Positions 35,301-42,655 of a stretch of DNA of 64,000 bases are shown here, one piece after another. This DNA comes from Pomphorhynchus laevis (lineage: Eukaryota; Acanthocephala; Palaeacanthocephala; Echinorhynchida; Pomphorhynchidae). A program made the position numbers and the translations under genes. How positions within the stretch are numbered: the stretch's first letter is position 1; each line of letters starts with the position of its first letter. The notes under the pieces are model-generated. The model worked only from the letters and a program-made list of their open reading frames with translations. It searched no databases and was not told where the DNA came from. The DNA is taken from contig WNNJ02001318.1 of the NCBI GenBank assembly GCA_012934845.2, positions 1 through 64,000 of the forward strand, written 5' to 3'.

Positions 35301-38249
35301 ACTAGGCAGAGGTTGTTGCTGAATTGTCGTTGCACTCGTTGGATCCTTAATGGATACGGCATGTATAATAGTAGTGCACAGATGTGCTGAGTAAACAACG
35401 GTCCGGGATTTCTTACGAAATACGGCATTTATACTAAATGGTGTTGCTTGATATATATTTCGTCGAATCTTGAGCTGAACTTAATATTACAGAAGCAATT
35501 ATTTCAAGCTCATATATGGTAATAAGCTTGGTTTTCCTCAACTCTTGATCATTATATTGCATATTTTTTGCAAAGCGATCATTGCAAAGAACTGTATCAA
35601 CGTAGTTATTCAGTGAAACTATCATCAACACATCAATAGAAACACTTCAGAATGAAGATTACTTCAATTTTGGATCGCACGTTCGAAAAGGTTCAGCTGT
35701 TTTAAAATATCATTTTATCCATGAACCAGAAACGATTTTTTCGCAAATGTCTAGATATTGCAAACGATACACTCGGCTAATTGCATCTACCGGAATTTTC
35801 GAACGTTCCTGTCATTTCTCTCTTATGAGTTAATATATCTTTATTTATATTTTATCTTATTTATATTTTTATATTTTTAATATTAAATATATAAAATATT
35901 AATATTAATATTAATATTAAATATATAATTAGTTAATATTTATATATATGCACAATGGAGTTATGACATTTGATCAGGCAGCAAATCATATTAACCAAAA
36001 CAAAACCCTGATTACATTGCAGTTTCTCCTGATGACCTCTAATCCTTATTATGATACATCGTCTTAAATTTAAATTTTAACTTGTTAAAGATTATATAAA
36101 ATCTTATATAATGTTAAGGCTGTGAACATACAATTTTGATTCTATCCCAACGTTGACCAAGTGATTCTTTGCAGAAATCCGAATTGCTAAATATTTGAAC
36201 TCTGATTAGATCACGTCTTATACAGCAATCACTTGCACTCATGAAGGACCTAGTAGTCAATTCATAAATATTTATTTTTAAATTTTAAATTTTAATTTGA
36301 TATAAAATTAACAATTATAACAATTAGTCATTATAATTATTAGTTATTATTTATTTATTATTTTATTATTTAATTATTAAATTTTGATTTAGCATTTTTT
36401 CAATTATATAATTATATAAAATATGCAGGCTTTACATTTTATCTGTAATTAATTCTTTATCTATTTTTAGTTTAAAATTAAACTAAATAATGTAATAATT
36501 ATAATAAAATGTCGACATAAAATGTCGACAATTTTCAAAAATCTAGATATTTCTAAAATCTAGATATTAAATTTATTTGGTAAATAAATTTAAATCAATT
36601 GATTAAATCAATCTTTGGAAAAACTTGCTTTCTACTAAAGGTAATCTTCGTGATAAATTTCATGTTTAGCCAAAATAGCGGAATTATTTCTGATATTTTC
36701 AAATAATTTGAAAATGCTAATGCAGATTTTATCATTTTACATTCTTCTCAATATTTGAACTCACATTAACTGGGATGCCTTGCGAAACTTCAGATTTGTG
36801 CTTATATACTTTTATGAATGATATTCCGTAGATAGTATCCTAAATTGCTGAGAGTACTTAGTAAAACCGCTTAACCTAAATATACCTTAGAAAAAGGCTG
36901 TGAACATACAATTTTGATTCTATCCCAACGTTGACCAAGTGATTCTTTGCAGAGATCCGAATTGCTAAATATTCGAACTCTGGTTAGATTACGTCTTTCA
37001 CGGCAATCACTTGCACTCATGAAGGAACTAGCAGGCAGTATCGACTAAATATCTCTCATGTGTTATAGATAATATAAAAACTTTAAAAAAAATTATGAAT
37101 TATTTATAATTATTAGTTATTATTTATTATTTTATTATTTTATTTGAATTTGTCATTATTTTTAATTTATAATTTATAAAAAGTAGACTAAGTTAGTTGC
37201 CTGATCTAATTTCTTTACCGTTTATATTGTGTTTGTTAATTTAGAGAATTCAAGGAGTAAGCAATTATCAAAAAGATAATTGTTCTCAACGTACAAATGG
37301 AGGTCGTCGGACCACCTGAAAATTTCGGGTACAGAGGTCATTTTCACCTTGTTTACGCCTGTCGTTTAGTTCTTTTTTAGCGAGAGATAGTTGTTCGCGC
37401 TCCTCAACCGACAGATCCGTATATATTCGCACAGAATTACCCATTAGTCTATAAGCTCTACTAAATATGATATTAGCTTGATCATTGGAAGCACATACCA
37501 ATTGAAGCAGTCCTATCATTCTCATACTTTTTACCAATTCTATGAAAGGCCAATACCACCGAGGATGCTGATAAATGTTCCTCTCCATCTAGACAAGATA
37601 TTTCTCACTGAAAGAACGTCGTCATTCACACGTTTTTGGGAAATGACGGATTTGGACTCATTGATATTAGCGAAAATTACACATCTTAATATGATTAGGT
37701 TAGGCATCGTTCCTCTTATGTTATTCAACGTGCGGGCCGGTCAGGTTGCTGCACCGGATAACTTGTCGCAGGAGCGACTCTACTCAACGGGGAAACAGAA
37801 GTCATAGGCTTGTTTAGGTAAGTTGCTGCATCAGCGCGTGTAGATCGTGTTGTTGGACTTAAATAAATTGTGCTAGTGACACAAGGTCCAATTGCACTAA
37901 TGAAGGAACTGACAGGCAGTATCGACTAAATATCTCTCATCTGTTATTATTTTTAATTTATAAATAATTTATAATAAGTAGACTCAGTTACCTGATCTGA
38001 CTTGTTAACAATATATTTGTTAACATTAGACTGATCACAGTGTGTTTAAGTAAAGGATGTTTAAAAATGGGATTTTTTTATTGTTACAATGTAATTAGGA
38101 ATATATGTAAGATTTATAGACTTTTGTGTGAACAAATATTAGCTCTTTATGGTACCCATTATGAATTAATCATGACGCAAGATCATGGGAAGCATAATTC
38201 TATGACTCTGGAATCAAAATCCCATAACTTGAATTGTTTTGTCGTCGAC
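17243..38249 (+). CDS. OGFOD1: OGFOD1/TPA1-like prolyl hydroxylase gene, nine exons recognised (partial)
   Basis: Nine separate exons read in order as one protein of the OGFOD1/Tpa1/sudestada family. These are Fe(II)- and 2-oxoglutarate-dependent prolyl 3-hydroxylases acting on ribosomal protein uS12 (RPS23). Segments in order: KFPEFIGSAF and SSRYSQGDYLLCHND (HxD iron ligands), CLVFFEVSAISYHQ (distal His), RRLSIHGWFH (2OG-binding Arg), INPLYLDPDVQLK, SSFLTDEFYNEICQSL, EVIRRLIDFFK, ALYGTHYELI. Eight of nine junction phases fit; the junction 23433/27943 needs one missing exon of about 19 nt (expected V.EVL.). Three introns are only 45-49 nt, the others 0.8-9 kb and full of repeats. The N-terminal part and the C-terminal end were not found. 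All catalytic residues seen are intact, so this looks like a working gene. Confidence 0.85.
17344..18262. other. Intron sequence of the OGFOD1-like gene, AT-rich
   Basis: Lies between exons a and b. I see no gene or repeat that recurs elsewhere in the window. Confidence 0.5.
18263..19064 (+). repeat. R1 family: two units and the inverted right end
   Basis: First unit 18263-18640 has an open frame of 95 codons to a TGA (18548-18550): NDVLSKQRFRISYEMR, MVLLDRLNFDLRLSGIMSLL, DDHFSTEVMD and ISRMKYPLVVSVACVTL. The second unit begins near 18646. The cluster ends with a snap-back: tgcacggatgtgccgagtaaaca (18979-19001, 19 of 23 positions) against tgtttactcag...cgtgca (19033-19055). The whole sits in an intron of the OGFOD1-like gene, same strand. 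Source gene not recognised. Confidence 0.75.
19383..19505 (+). CDS. OGFOD1: OGFOD1-like exon b (HxD iron ligands)
   Basis: Acceptor ctatcaattag, donor aag|gtgggt. It reads YLLCHNDLVGKNKEYRKFAF, then VYYLQ and GGELVLFQSKE, the counterpart of human [20 protein letters not shown]...GGTLDLYS. The H and D of CHND are the expected iron ligands. Entry phase 2 nt, exit phase 1 nt; it joins exon c without shift. The intron behind it (3.8 kb) carries the reverse transcriptase/Merlin remnants. Confidence 0.85.
19524..20528 (-). mobile_element. Retroelement ORF, C-terminal part (fossil)
   Basis: Minus strand: LTYIKGTWETQDSWYEPLRE, LMPRKHGRLNIIDPCRGAAQ, GSSAWLDPRNIDNKLFLNSN, EFRDSLAVRYN, then beyond it CKCNCGQDFDISHALSCKSA and FVRHNAMT. 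This order (WTY...L.PLE, LP.R.GGL.I..P, SAWL, EFRDAL.LRY, C.CG..F.V.HALSC..GG) is the C-terminal part of a reverse transcriptase family common in cnidarian and other invertebrate genomes, whose N-terminal part lies at 22336-23111. The copy is old, with several breaks. Exact family name uncertain. Confidence 0.6.
20523..21300 (-). repeat. Inverted-repeat arm 1 (mate at 31441-33465)
   Basis: Two blocks match the plus strand of the mate in inverted order: 20735-21300 against 31441-32025, and 20523-20710 against 33260-33460. Shared words include gggcggctcgtc, ttaagcaaaaatacggctt-type sequence and tcatatgaactcagaagaat. A 95-codon minus frame (21049-21336) reads IPNCFSNKLDLHLISIVFIS and TNHHTEETTFLPQAPYSYYC; the mate keeps the same frame. 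Not recognised; it may be an unknown element. Confidence 0.65.
21301..22098. other. AT-rich intron stretch
   Basis: No gene seen. cttgatgtc (21877) and gacatcaag (21954) form an inverted pair bracketing a GC-richer 85 bp; this could be a terminal region of the Merlin piece just above, but no second end was found. Confidence 0.35.
22099..22335 (-). mobile_element. Merlin (IS1595-like) transposase C-terminal end
   Basis: Minus strand: TVDFVSSEGIHTQQIESTWN then QLKSGNRKRWGTHRSMIDSY and LVEFIWHRRHRNDNKLESIF, a clean match to the end of Merlin/ISXO2 transposases (FV....G.HTQ.IES.W..LK...R.GTHR....DSYL.EF.WR). The catalytic Glu of QQIES is kept and the frame is open to the natural-looking stop at 22099. 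On its upstream side it joins without stop to a reverse transcriptase N-terminal part (see next entry). Confidence 0.75.
22336..23111 (-). mobile_element. Retroelement ORF, N-terminal part (fossil), joined to a Merlin end
   Basis: Minus-strand frames read DYDPLQQVMVICQLILQRIA, KSLERRIKQWKMNRRGELMN, GPPGGILSIN, HHDVRFYTLQPQDITATSRQ, MRGSAGPSELT, WHKFLTAHGKASEELTKSIC and RRLRAYTACRLIPLDKKPGV, the lead-in of the same invertebrate reverse transcriptase family (RLIPLDK.PGVRPIG). The catalytic RT core is absent: homology ends at PGVGPIA and the Merlin end begins at once. The copy is not whole. Confidence 0.65.
23342..23433 (+). CDS. OGFOD1: OGFOD1-like exon c (distal histidine)
   Basis: Acceptor tgattttttgaag, donor cag|gtattt. 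It reads NSDPVKICQSIKPEADCLVF then FEVSAISYHQ; human OGFOD1 has [24 protein letters not shown] here. The H of YHQ is the third iron ligand. The exon opens with 2 nt that complete the Gly codon started in exon b and ends on a codon boundary. Confidence 0.9.
23434..24182. other. Intron sequence, no recognised element
   Basis: Between OGFOD1-like exons c and d. A plus frame at 23937-24230 (97 codons) includes AMTKRDNFAIRFLGFKPYEN behind a good acceptor (cttgtttctcag, 24000). It does not fit the missing OGFOD1 micro-exon and is unrecognised. Confidence 0.35.
24183..24284 (+). repeat. 35-bp tandem repeat, three copies
   Basis: tttacacttttaaatatacac followed by gataatgtacaatg, repeated about three times with almost no change. 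Part of a longer tract rich in TGTAnACA words. Confidence 0.85.
24609..24759 (+). mobile_element. R3 MITE-like element, full-length copy
   Basis: A 151-bp element with inverted ends: left gtatcagaataagaattaga, right complement gtattagaataagatactag. Inside, actgctatgtt pairs with aacatagcag (about 40 nt apart). A second full copy in opposite orientation is at 55011-55162, and partial copies are at 33218, 36000, 54530, 54725 and 58866. No coding content, so non-autonomous. Confidence 0.7.
24795..25150 (-). mobile_element. Probable Penelope-like RT tail fragment
   Basis: Minus strand: INDKGVYLDMNIKLTLTKTT, INLYRKDSIFKFTRNIFLHE, HSCIPYNIKYNTLNNEILRI, ATICNDIGFLQNHL and LIDTYFKLGYYKNNI. The order yLD....i....y.K, S..P...K......E..RI..IC.d, ..f...GY is that of the end of reverse transcriptase domains of Penelope-like elements. 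Family assignment is from the pattern only. Confidence 0.4.
25151..26100. other. Intron sequence with weak coding-like traces
   Basis: AT-rich. At 25570-25870 the GC content rises and the minus strand has a frame with RLSWCGKYSDVTKRSLKTLI, unrecognised. No splice-bounded exon found. Confidence 0.3.
26100..26815 (-). mobile_element. Old LINE fragment, C-terminal side of reverse transcriptase
   Basis: Minus frame 26477-26815: MKFRRGSPLSSTDILYLN, SLSFDAACCFFKIMLSPIVS, YKVGVFWDDIS, FNHIDAGLWCYIKRVVSLSP. This resembles the thumb/linker of non-LTR reverse transcriptases (YLGI..., L...L.P...YG...W, L......KR.L.L). Weaker sequence continues to about 26100. It lies inside the OGFOD1-like gene, antisense. 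Confidence 0.5.
26991..27608. repeat. 238-bp tandem repeat, 2.6 copies
   Basis: cttttattcaattccttgat begins at 26991, 27229 and 27467 (exact 238-bp period) and the copies are nearly identical, so the array is recent. Each unit contains tttaacgat...atcgttaaa (a 9-bp stem over about 20 nt) and gaagctttcgac, whose complement gtcgaaagcttc recalls Penelope-like ends. The array ends about 330 bp before OGFOD1-like exon d. Confidence 0.9.
27943..28058 (+). CDS. OGFOD1: OGFOD1-like exon d (RLSI.GWFH)
   Basis: Acceptor aattttgtctacag, donor acc|gtatta. After two phase bases it reads NDRRLSIHGWFHWDTPCDVS, continuing to NAITAPDESCT; the human segment is RLSISGWFHGPSL. The Arg of RLSI is the expected 2-oxoglutarate contact. 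Entry needs one base from a preceding exon, whereas exon c ends at phase 0, so a micro-exon (about 19 nt, VSEVLS in human) must lie between 23434 and 27942. Confidence 0.85.
28107..28220 (+). CDS. OGFOD1: OGFOD1-like exon e (INPLYLDPDVQ)
   Basis: It follows a 48-nt intron (28059-28106, gtatta...ctttag). The 38 codons read PYTFINLINPLYLDPDVQLK then VANLICSQGNVMLSSFLT, matching human [32 protein letters not shown]. Both ends are phase 0. This opens the non-catalytic C-terminal double-stranded beta-helix half of Tpa1-type proteins. A 73-codon minus-strand frame over this region (28109-28330) is a shadow. Confidence 0.85.
28270..28343 (+). CDS. OGFOD1: OGFOD1-like exon f (DEFYNEICQSL)
   Basis: It follows a 49-nt intron (28221-28269, ending tttgttcag). 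It reads DEFYNEICQSLHLLEWELST then PYNK; human has [28 protein letters not shown]. It leaves with 2 nt before gtgaat, which with the first base of exon g makes the Arg of NKR. Confidence 0.85.
28344..29137. other. Intron of the OGFOD1-like gene
   Basis: AT-rich, with TA runs near 28820-28870. No element recognised. Confidence 0.5.
29138..29280 (+). CDS. OGFOD1: OGFOD1-like exon g
   Basis: Acceptor tatattttcatag, donor acg|gttaac. It reads CYWKAKTESMEKCEVIRRLI then DFFKCNSMMITLSNLCDLNF and DKDPARN. It aligns with human [38 protein letters not shown]. Entry phase 1 nt, exit phase 1 nt. Confidence 0.85.
29326..29358 (+). CDS. OGFOD1: OGFOD1-like exon h, short acidic linker
   Basis: A 33-nt exon behind a 45-nt intron (29281-29325, ending gttttgtag). 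With the flanking phase bases it reads ENESESYTVDK and has donor aag|gtagta. It falls where human OGFOD1 has its long acidic insert after the LSNFTGLKL segment. Phase fits both neighbours. Evidence is position and splice sites more than sequence match. Confidence 0.65.
29690..30006 (-). mobile_element. Penelope-like fragment: GIY-YIG piece and terminal sequence
   Basis: Minus strand: CDATYVGQTKRS (29930-29968) followed by degraded endonuclease, then the end phrase ggccgaaacgttgtaaaaat (complement of 29690-29712), the well-known 3' phrase of many Penelope-like elements. It is flanked by an inverted pair: cacagtgac...agatagtgcttgttta (29707-29741) and taaacaagtactatct...gtcactgtg (29970-30006). 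An old fossil. Confidence 0.5.
30010..31440. other. Intron sequence, faint repeat traces
   Basis: At 30395-30480 a diverged third copy of the inverted-repeat family (atgtttcttcccaaagtctt, ttaagaaaaaggaaa). At 30560-31080 GC is a little higher, with short frames on both strands; none recognised. Confidence 0.35.
31441..33465 (+). repeat. Inverted-repeat arm 2, interrupted at 32030-33255
   Basis: 31441-32025 and 33260-33460 are the inverted mates of 21300-20735 and 20710-20523. Between the two blocks, 1.2 kb of AT-rich sequence is inserted that ends with an R3-type end (atgtatcagaataaggatta, 33223). The plus frame keeps NCFSNKLDLHLISIVFISQM and TNHHTEETTFLPQALYSYYC as in the mate; it is part of a 204-codon frame starting at 31171. 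Confidence 0.65.
32566..33125 (+). repeat. Direct repeat of an 80-bp boundary segment
   Basis: ctgagtctacg...tttatattgcaaattaaaaa followed by taatgcaaaataaaagttaa occurs at 32570-32655 and again at 33040-33125. The lead phrase gagtctacgtatttt also occurs at 24415 and, inverted, at 37180, 37980, 59685 and 60320, marking one edge of a dispersed AT-rich family linked to R3. Confidence 0.6.
33466..34394. other. Intron sequence, no gene seen
   Basis: Unremarkable AT-rich sequence; 33960-34250 is a little richer in GC without an open frame. Confidence 0.4.
34395..34765. repeat. R4 dispersed repeat, copy 2
   Basis: Same order of words as 13328-13655 (aaataaatatttcgtacctt, cttgctagcagttagtttac, tgtcaattatcgact). 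An insertion of about 30 bp near 34443 distinguishes it. Confidence 0.7.
34815..34860 (+). repeat. Penelope-like terminal phrase
   Basis: ctaaagaaggccactagttg then gtcgaaagcttgaataaaac. The ggcca/tggtc stem followed by gaaagcttg is typical of Penelope-like element ends. No coding part adjoins it. Confidence 0.45.
35049..35460 (+). repeat. R1 family: one unit and the start of a second
   Basis: From tggtgttgcttgatagactg (35059) through gtcacttctagacgaccact, the closing ggatccttaatggatacggc and the next unit start tagtgcacagatgtgctgag at about 35371. The open frame is interrupted by a small deletion near the codons for ISRMKY. It lies in an intron of the OGFOD1-like gene. Confidence 0.75.
36000..36065 (-). 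repeat. R3 end fragment
   Basis: tctcctgatgacctctaatcc then ttattatgatacatcg, the complement of the R3 left end. Confidence 0.6.
36117..36270 (-). repeat. R5 repeat, copy 1, with conserved minus-strand frame
   Basis: The minus strand reads SFMSASDCCIRRDLIRVQIF then SNSDFCKESLGQRWDRIKIV and CSQP with no stop. The copy at 36893-37075 keeps the same frame with conservative changes. Possibly a piece of LINE ORF1; not recognised. Confidence 0.6.
36893..37075 (-). repeat. R5 repeat, copy 2
   Basis: Minus frame LPASSFMSASDCRERRNLTR then VRIFSNSDLCKESLGQRWDR and IKIVCSQP. About 90% identical to copy 1. A third, partial copy sharing only the leading part lies at 37880-37955. Confidence 0.6.
37286..37730 (-). 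mobile_element. CR1-like ORF1 fragment (RNA-binding domain)
   Basis: Minus frame: LVKSMRMIGLLQLVCASNDQ, ANIIFSRAYRLMGNSVRIYT, DLSVEEREQLSLAKKELNDR, NFQVVRRPPFVR. It matches the ORF1 C-terminal domain of the LINE at 50276 (VRIRTDYLIEERSMMREAMI, FRVVRKKPFVRWRP). The rest of the element is absent. Confidence 0.6.
38143..38249 (+). CDS. OGFOD1: OGFOD1-like exon i (GTHYELIMTQDHG)
   Basis: Acceptor aacaaatattag; it reads LYGTHYELIMTQDHGKHNSM and later NLNCFVVD, up to a possible donor gac|gttttg. It resembles the C-terminal domain segment [26 protein letters not shown] of OGFOD1. The 2-nt entry phase fits exon h. The match is weaker than for the other exons and a further exon could lie in the 8.8-kb gap before it. 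Confidence 0.5.
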
Positions 38250-40330
38250 GTTTTGTTCAATTGACTTCTATTATAACTGAAAAATTATAATATTGATCCA
38301 GTTTCGACTACTTTATGATTTTTTATACTCTAAGCTAACAGTATAAATTACAATTCGACCATTAAATTGACTACAAATGTTCAATCAAGTGCCTTACACT
38401 AATACCCTAAGTTTTCTAGATAAACTTGACGAATGCCGATATAAAATACTAATGGTGCAGACCTCTTCACTTTGATTGAGACCTAGCTACATGGTAGAAT
38501 TGATGCTCGTAGCTGGTGTTAGCTAGTTTCGTGTTTGTTGCTACGCATATAACTGAACAAATTGTTTGATATCAAATTTCGATATATTGTCGTTGTAAGC
38601 AATTTATTATGATTTTTAGGTGAAAACTATTTGGAACTTAAAGATTGAAAACATGAGTTTTGATATGTAGTAGATCTATTGTAGATCTACATATCTATTG
38701 TAGATCTCGAACATGTCTATCCAAGTTAATAGTTTAACCAAGTTACTATTCAAGTATTTGGCTTATAGTTTAACCACAAATTATCAACGGTGATAGAAAA
38801 CGAAGCGTTCGCCAGCTACAAATGTGAACGAATATTATCCAGATACAAACGTAATCTCTAAAAAGATGACAGTTTTAAGAAGTGTTGACTATTAATCTAG
38901 TATTGATAACGTTGCTGTACATAACTTAAAAATATATTCCGGGCTTATGTTAAAAACCACAATTCTTTTGCTCTGGGTACTTATAACCGTTTATAAGAAG
39001 GTCAGTTCGTGCCTTATATCAATTCTTACTTATTTTTTAACCTTGAAAGTAGATCATGTATCAATTCTTACTTATTTCTTAACCTTGAAAGTAGATCACG
39101 AATTGCTTTACTTAAGAGCTTATGATTCTGCTGCCAGTCACTTAAGATCTATTGCCTGATTTCTACATGTTACTAACAAAATACTTTCCAATCTTTCTAA
39201 TCCAAAGTTACGTTCCCGTTGAATGGACTGCAAAAAATATTTTAGTGTTTGGTTGATAATATTAGGCATGTAAGCCTGGCTAGCATAGTAAGTAGATTAC
39301 CGCAAAGACTTATATTATAAATATTCACAAAGTCCCTGAAAGTTTAGCAATCTCAATGACAATACAATTTCACACGCATACGGCCATGCTTGAATTATCT
39401 GTTATGATAATAGGTTAATAATCTGGTATGTACACGTAAAGCTTGGATCAACGCTATGTCACAAGTATATATAGTTGATATTATCTTTTTGAGTTTCACA
39501 AATAGTTCGACAGGGTTCGACATTGACTGTTGTTTACATTGCTTGTCAAAAAAGGGCAAGCAATGTAACCGCATCCGCTAGTTTCTTCGCAACCGTATAT
39601 TTAGAGTTCCAATAAATGGTGAAATGATGTTTTATTCCACTTAAAATCGACCCCTTAAATCGATTATCTCAGAGATTGCAGAGGCAACAGTATTTAGACC
39701 TCTTTTATTTTATATCGTTATAAATAGTTTAAGTACACAATTAAAATTAGACCATTGTCTTTTGTATGTGGCTTAAAGATAAGTCTTGCGTAGGTATCAT
39801 CAGTTTTTAGCACAGCAACGAGTGCAATCAATTATTAAGATAAATGAATGAGCACCTGATTTATAGCATTCAATAAAAGGGTTGTTCATTGTGTATTTCG
39901 ACCTTCACACATTAAAACCAATTTACTTTTATTATTAAAATTGAATAACTCAAAATCAAATTATAAAATTAAACAGAGTTAAATTATACTGTATTATAAA
40001 AACTTGAAATAATTCATTTTTATTAAATCTATTTTTTTAACAATTTTCTATTGTATATTATTAAGTCTGTTTTACTACTTCAATTGGAATAATCTTGACT
40101 AATTCAAATGAAAATATGTCAATCCACGTCACAAAGCCAGTTTCATAATGACTTTTAATGTGTGGAAGGTCGTCGATTTGCACAATATTACCCGCACGTT
40201 CATTCCGAGAGAACTTGATTCTTCGTGAAAAACAAAATGCTTTTGGTAATTTGTTACGTGATTGACCTCGAAAGTATATAAGGGGCATCAATGTCCGTAG
40301 AAACTTGTCGAAGGAAAAATCCAAGAATTG
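38250..40330. other. AT-rich stretch with a 42-bp tandem duplication
   Basis: Remaining OGFOD1-like exons were not found here. tatcaattcttacttatttt...gtagatca is duplicated at 39017 and 39059. A minus frame of 87 codons at 40061-40324 (RIKFSRNERAGNIVQIDD, HYETGFVTWIDIFSFELV) is unrecognised and could be a host exon. Confidence 0.3.
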
Positions 40331-41835
40331 TGAAAGGAAATTGTCGAAGTAAAAATCTAAGAAAATCAGATTGTCAACGCTTAGAGAATGATCGAATTAA
40401 TGGATAAAGTAGGTGGAATTATGTAGAGGTGATGATTGAATAAACACATGATTAAATTTTTCAGGATTAAGATCTAGACGAAAGGAAATCCTGAACAGAA
40501 AGATGATGAGCATGAGAGTAGAGGAGGATATCATCGGCATATTGCATCCGATGAAAGCTATAGTCATAACAGACAAGTTGCCGAAAAGAGTGGAGAAAAT
40601 GAGATGTCATAAAACGAAACCTTGTGTAATATTGTGGAAGATGGAAGAAGATAGATAAAGATAAGTTTGAGCGAACACCAAAAGAGCGTTTGGGGATAAG
40701 AGTGTAACCAGGCTACAACAGAAACTGAAAAACCATAGTAGTTACGAATCCCTGAGAGTATGATAGAAGATCGACAATGTCGTAAGCAGAAGATATGCCA
40801 AGAGAGATTATGACATTACATAGTTTCATATCACGGACTTGAAGTAGATCACCGAAAACTTTTAGACAAACAAGTTCGGTAGAGTGATTAGAACGGAAGG
40901 CAGATTGAAAATTGGGTATAAATATGTGGAAACAAGGTATATATTGACTTGATATAACGCAAGACGCTTAAGGAATTTAGATACGATCTGAAGAAGATAA
41001 ATCGTGCGTCATTAAGATGTAAGCAGATCATCAAGATACATTTTCTTTAGAAGAGGACGTGCAATGGCAGTTTTCCAGTGCCTAGGAAAAATGCAGCTAC
41101 GGATGGAGTTGTTGAAAAGTGAGGTAGGAATGTAGATATAATGGAATAAATAGATTTAAGTTTATGCGTCGGGATAGGGTCGACAGGCAAGGTGTGGCAA
41201 ATAGATGAGAACCTTAAAGACAAAAAACAGGAACATGGAAGAACTCAGGAAGAAATATGCATGAGCAAGACGAAGACTGATGATTTAGTAGAATAGATGA
41301 TATGATTGTAGTGATTTTGTAATGAAAATAAGAGGAGAACTCGTTAGGATCGATGGCATGAACATTTAGAGAGGATCAAGATGAGAATTAAAGTTTTCCA
41401 AGTATACTTTTGATAAGATGAAAGTGCGATTTTATTTTTCAGAAAAGTTTACATTTATCACGTCGAAGAGTGGTAGGAGCGTCAAAGATTTAGGTAATGA
41501 CTGGAGATAGGAGTGTTAACACGTTTGAGGAAATGAAGATATACTATAAAGAATGATGTAGAATGCGCTTAGAAATTTTGCAGCTAGAGTCAAACTATGG
41601 TGCACACGAGGAACGTTTAGGAAATCGGGAGGGGCGAGGGAAAATATAATTGAGGATGGTGGATCACTCATGCTTGAAAAGTGTGAATAGACTATCAGCT
41701 GTAAAAAAGGTTAAACAAGACGACAAAAGAGGAGAGTTAAGGATATCGGCTCACAATATAGGATGCTCAATGAGGTTCATGATCGACTTAAAGTTAGAGA
41801 AGTGTGAACAGTTGTTCACGAGATAGTAATATTAA
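40330..41835 (-). mobile_element. CR1-like LINE copy C2 (EN-RT linker and RT), broken
   Basis: Minus strand, descending: linker sequence like that of copies A/B near 41600-41400, NSSIRS.IFP..WK-type sequence near 41090-41050, and the RT core TQGFVL (40600) with YADDILLYSHA (40515-40545, other frame). The frame changes often. It follows the 3' end of C1 directly, so C1 sits at, or inserted into, its 5' part. Confidence 0.65.
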
Positions 41836-41837
41836 AA

Positions 41838-42655
41838 AACGATTTATTCTTACGTGGCAAATGCGTGCCGGCGCACGCTTACATGACCACAACAACAAAA
41901 AAAACTAAATCATGTTTCGAGGAGGTGGGTACGAAGGCGGCATTTGAATGCAATAAAGGAGGGAGCGCGGCGGACGTCGAGTGGGGCGGCGACGAGGAAG
42001 GATCGGAGACAGTAGTTGTTAGAGTAACTGGGAACGTATAGTAAGAGGGAATTACGGGAACTCAGTGATAGAGATGTGAGATGAGTGTCGTCTAAGAATA
42101 AGAGGTGGATGAACAACGGGGAGCCGACAGCGATGAGACGAAAAGTTACGAGAAAAAGGCGGAGTTGAATGTGGATTGGGATGGTAGGCTAGGAGAGTTG
42201 AGCAAGATATGTGGATGTATGGTCAAAGCGACGAAGACGTATGAGCACTCGAACGGCGGAGTTGATGATGCGTTGTAGGGGTAGGATGATGAATAATGGA
42301 TATTAACAGGGATGATAAAATGACAAGTTGAGAAAATAGAAATGATGAGAAAATGAAAATTGCAAGTTGAAGAGAGAAAGGTAATGAGGAGGAGCAATTC
42401 AAATGTAGTACAAGGTAACGGGAAATCTATTTTCTCAAGAGACGCAGGGATCCGATAAAGGTGACGAATCCGCCATTATCAGAAAACGTAGTTAATTTTG
42501 TAGTCGATGAGGCGAGCAAGGTCTAAAAAATAAAATACAAAGGAATGTACGTTCCGGATAGCAAGATCATCAGAATCACTATGCCAGGATTCAGTAAGAT
42601 ATAAAATATCAAGTGATTATTGTACGAAGAGATCGGGAAGTAAATCAGTTTTGTA
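41838..42655 (-). mobile_element. CR1-like LINE copy C1 (internally deleted), with 3' UTR hairpin
   Basis: Minus strand: LTESWHSDSDDLAIR at 42560-42605 (endonuclease), then after a large internal gap RLRRFDHTS (42225-42250), NSLLLYVPSYSNNYCLRSFL and VAAPL (41985-42050), a stop near 41910, and a 3' UTR with hairpin gcgtgcgccggcacgc (41863-41878). The missing middle (RT) shows it is a deletion derivative. Confidence 0.7.
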
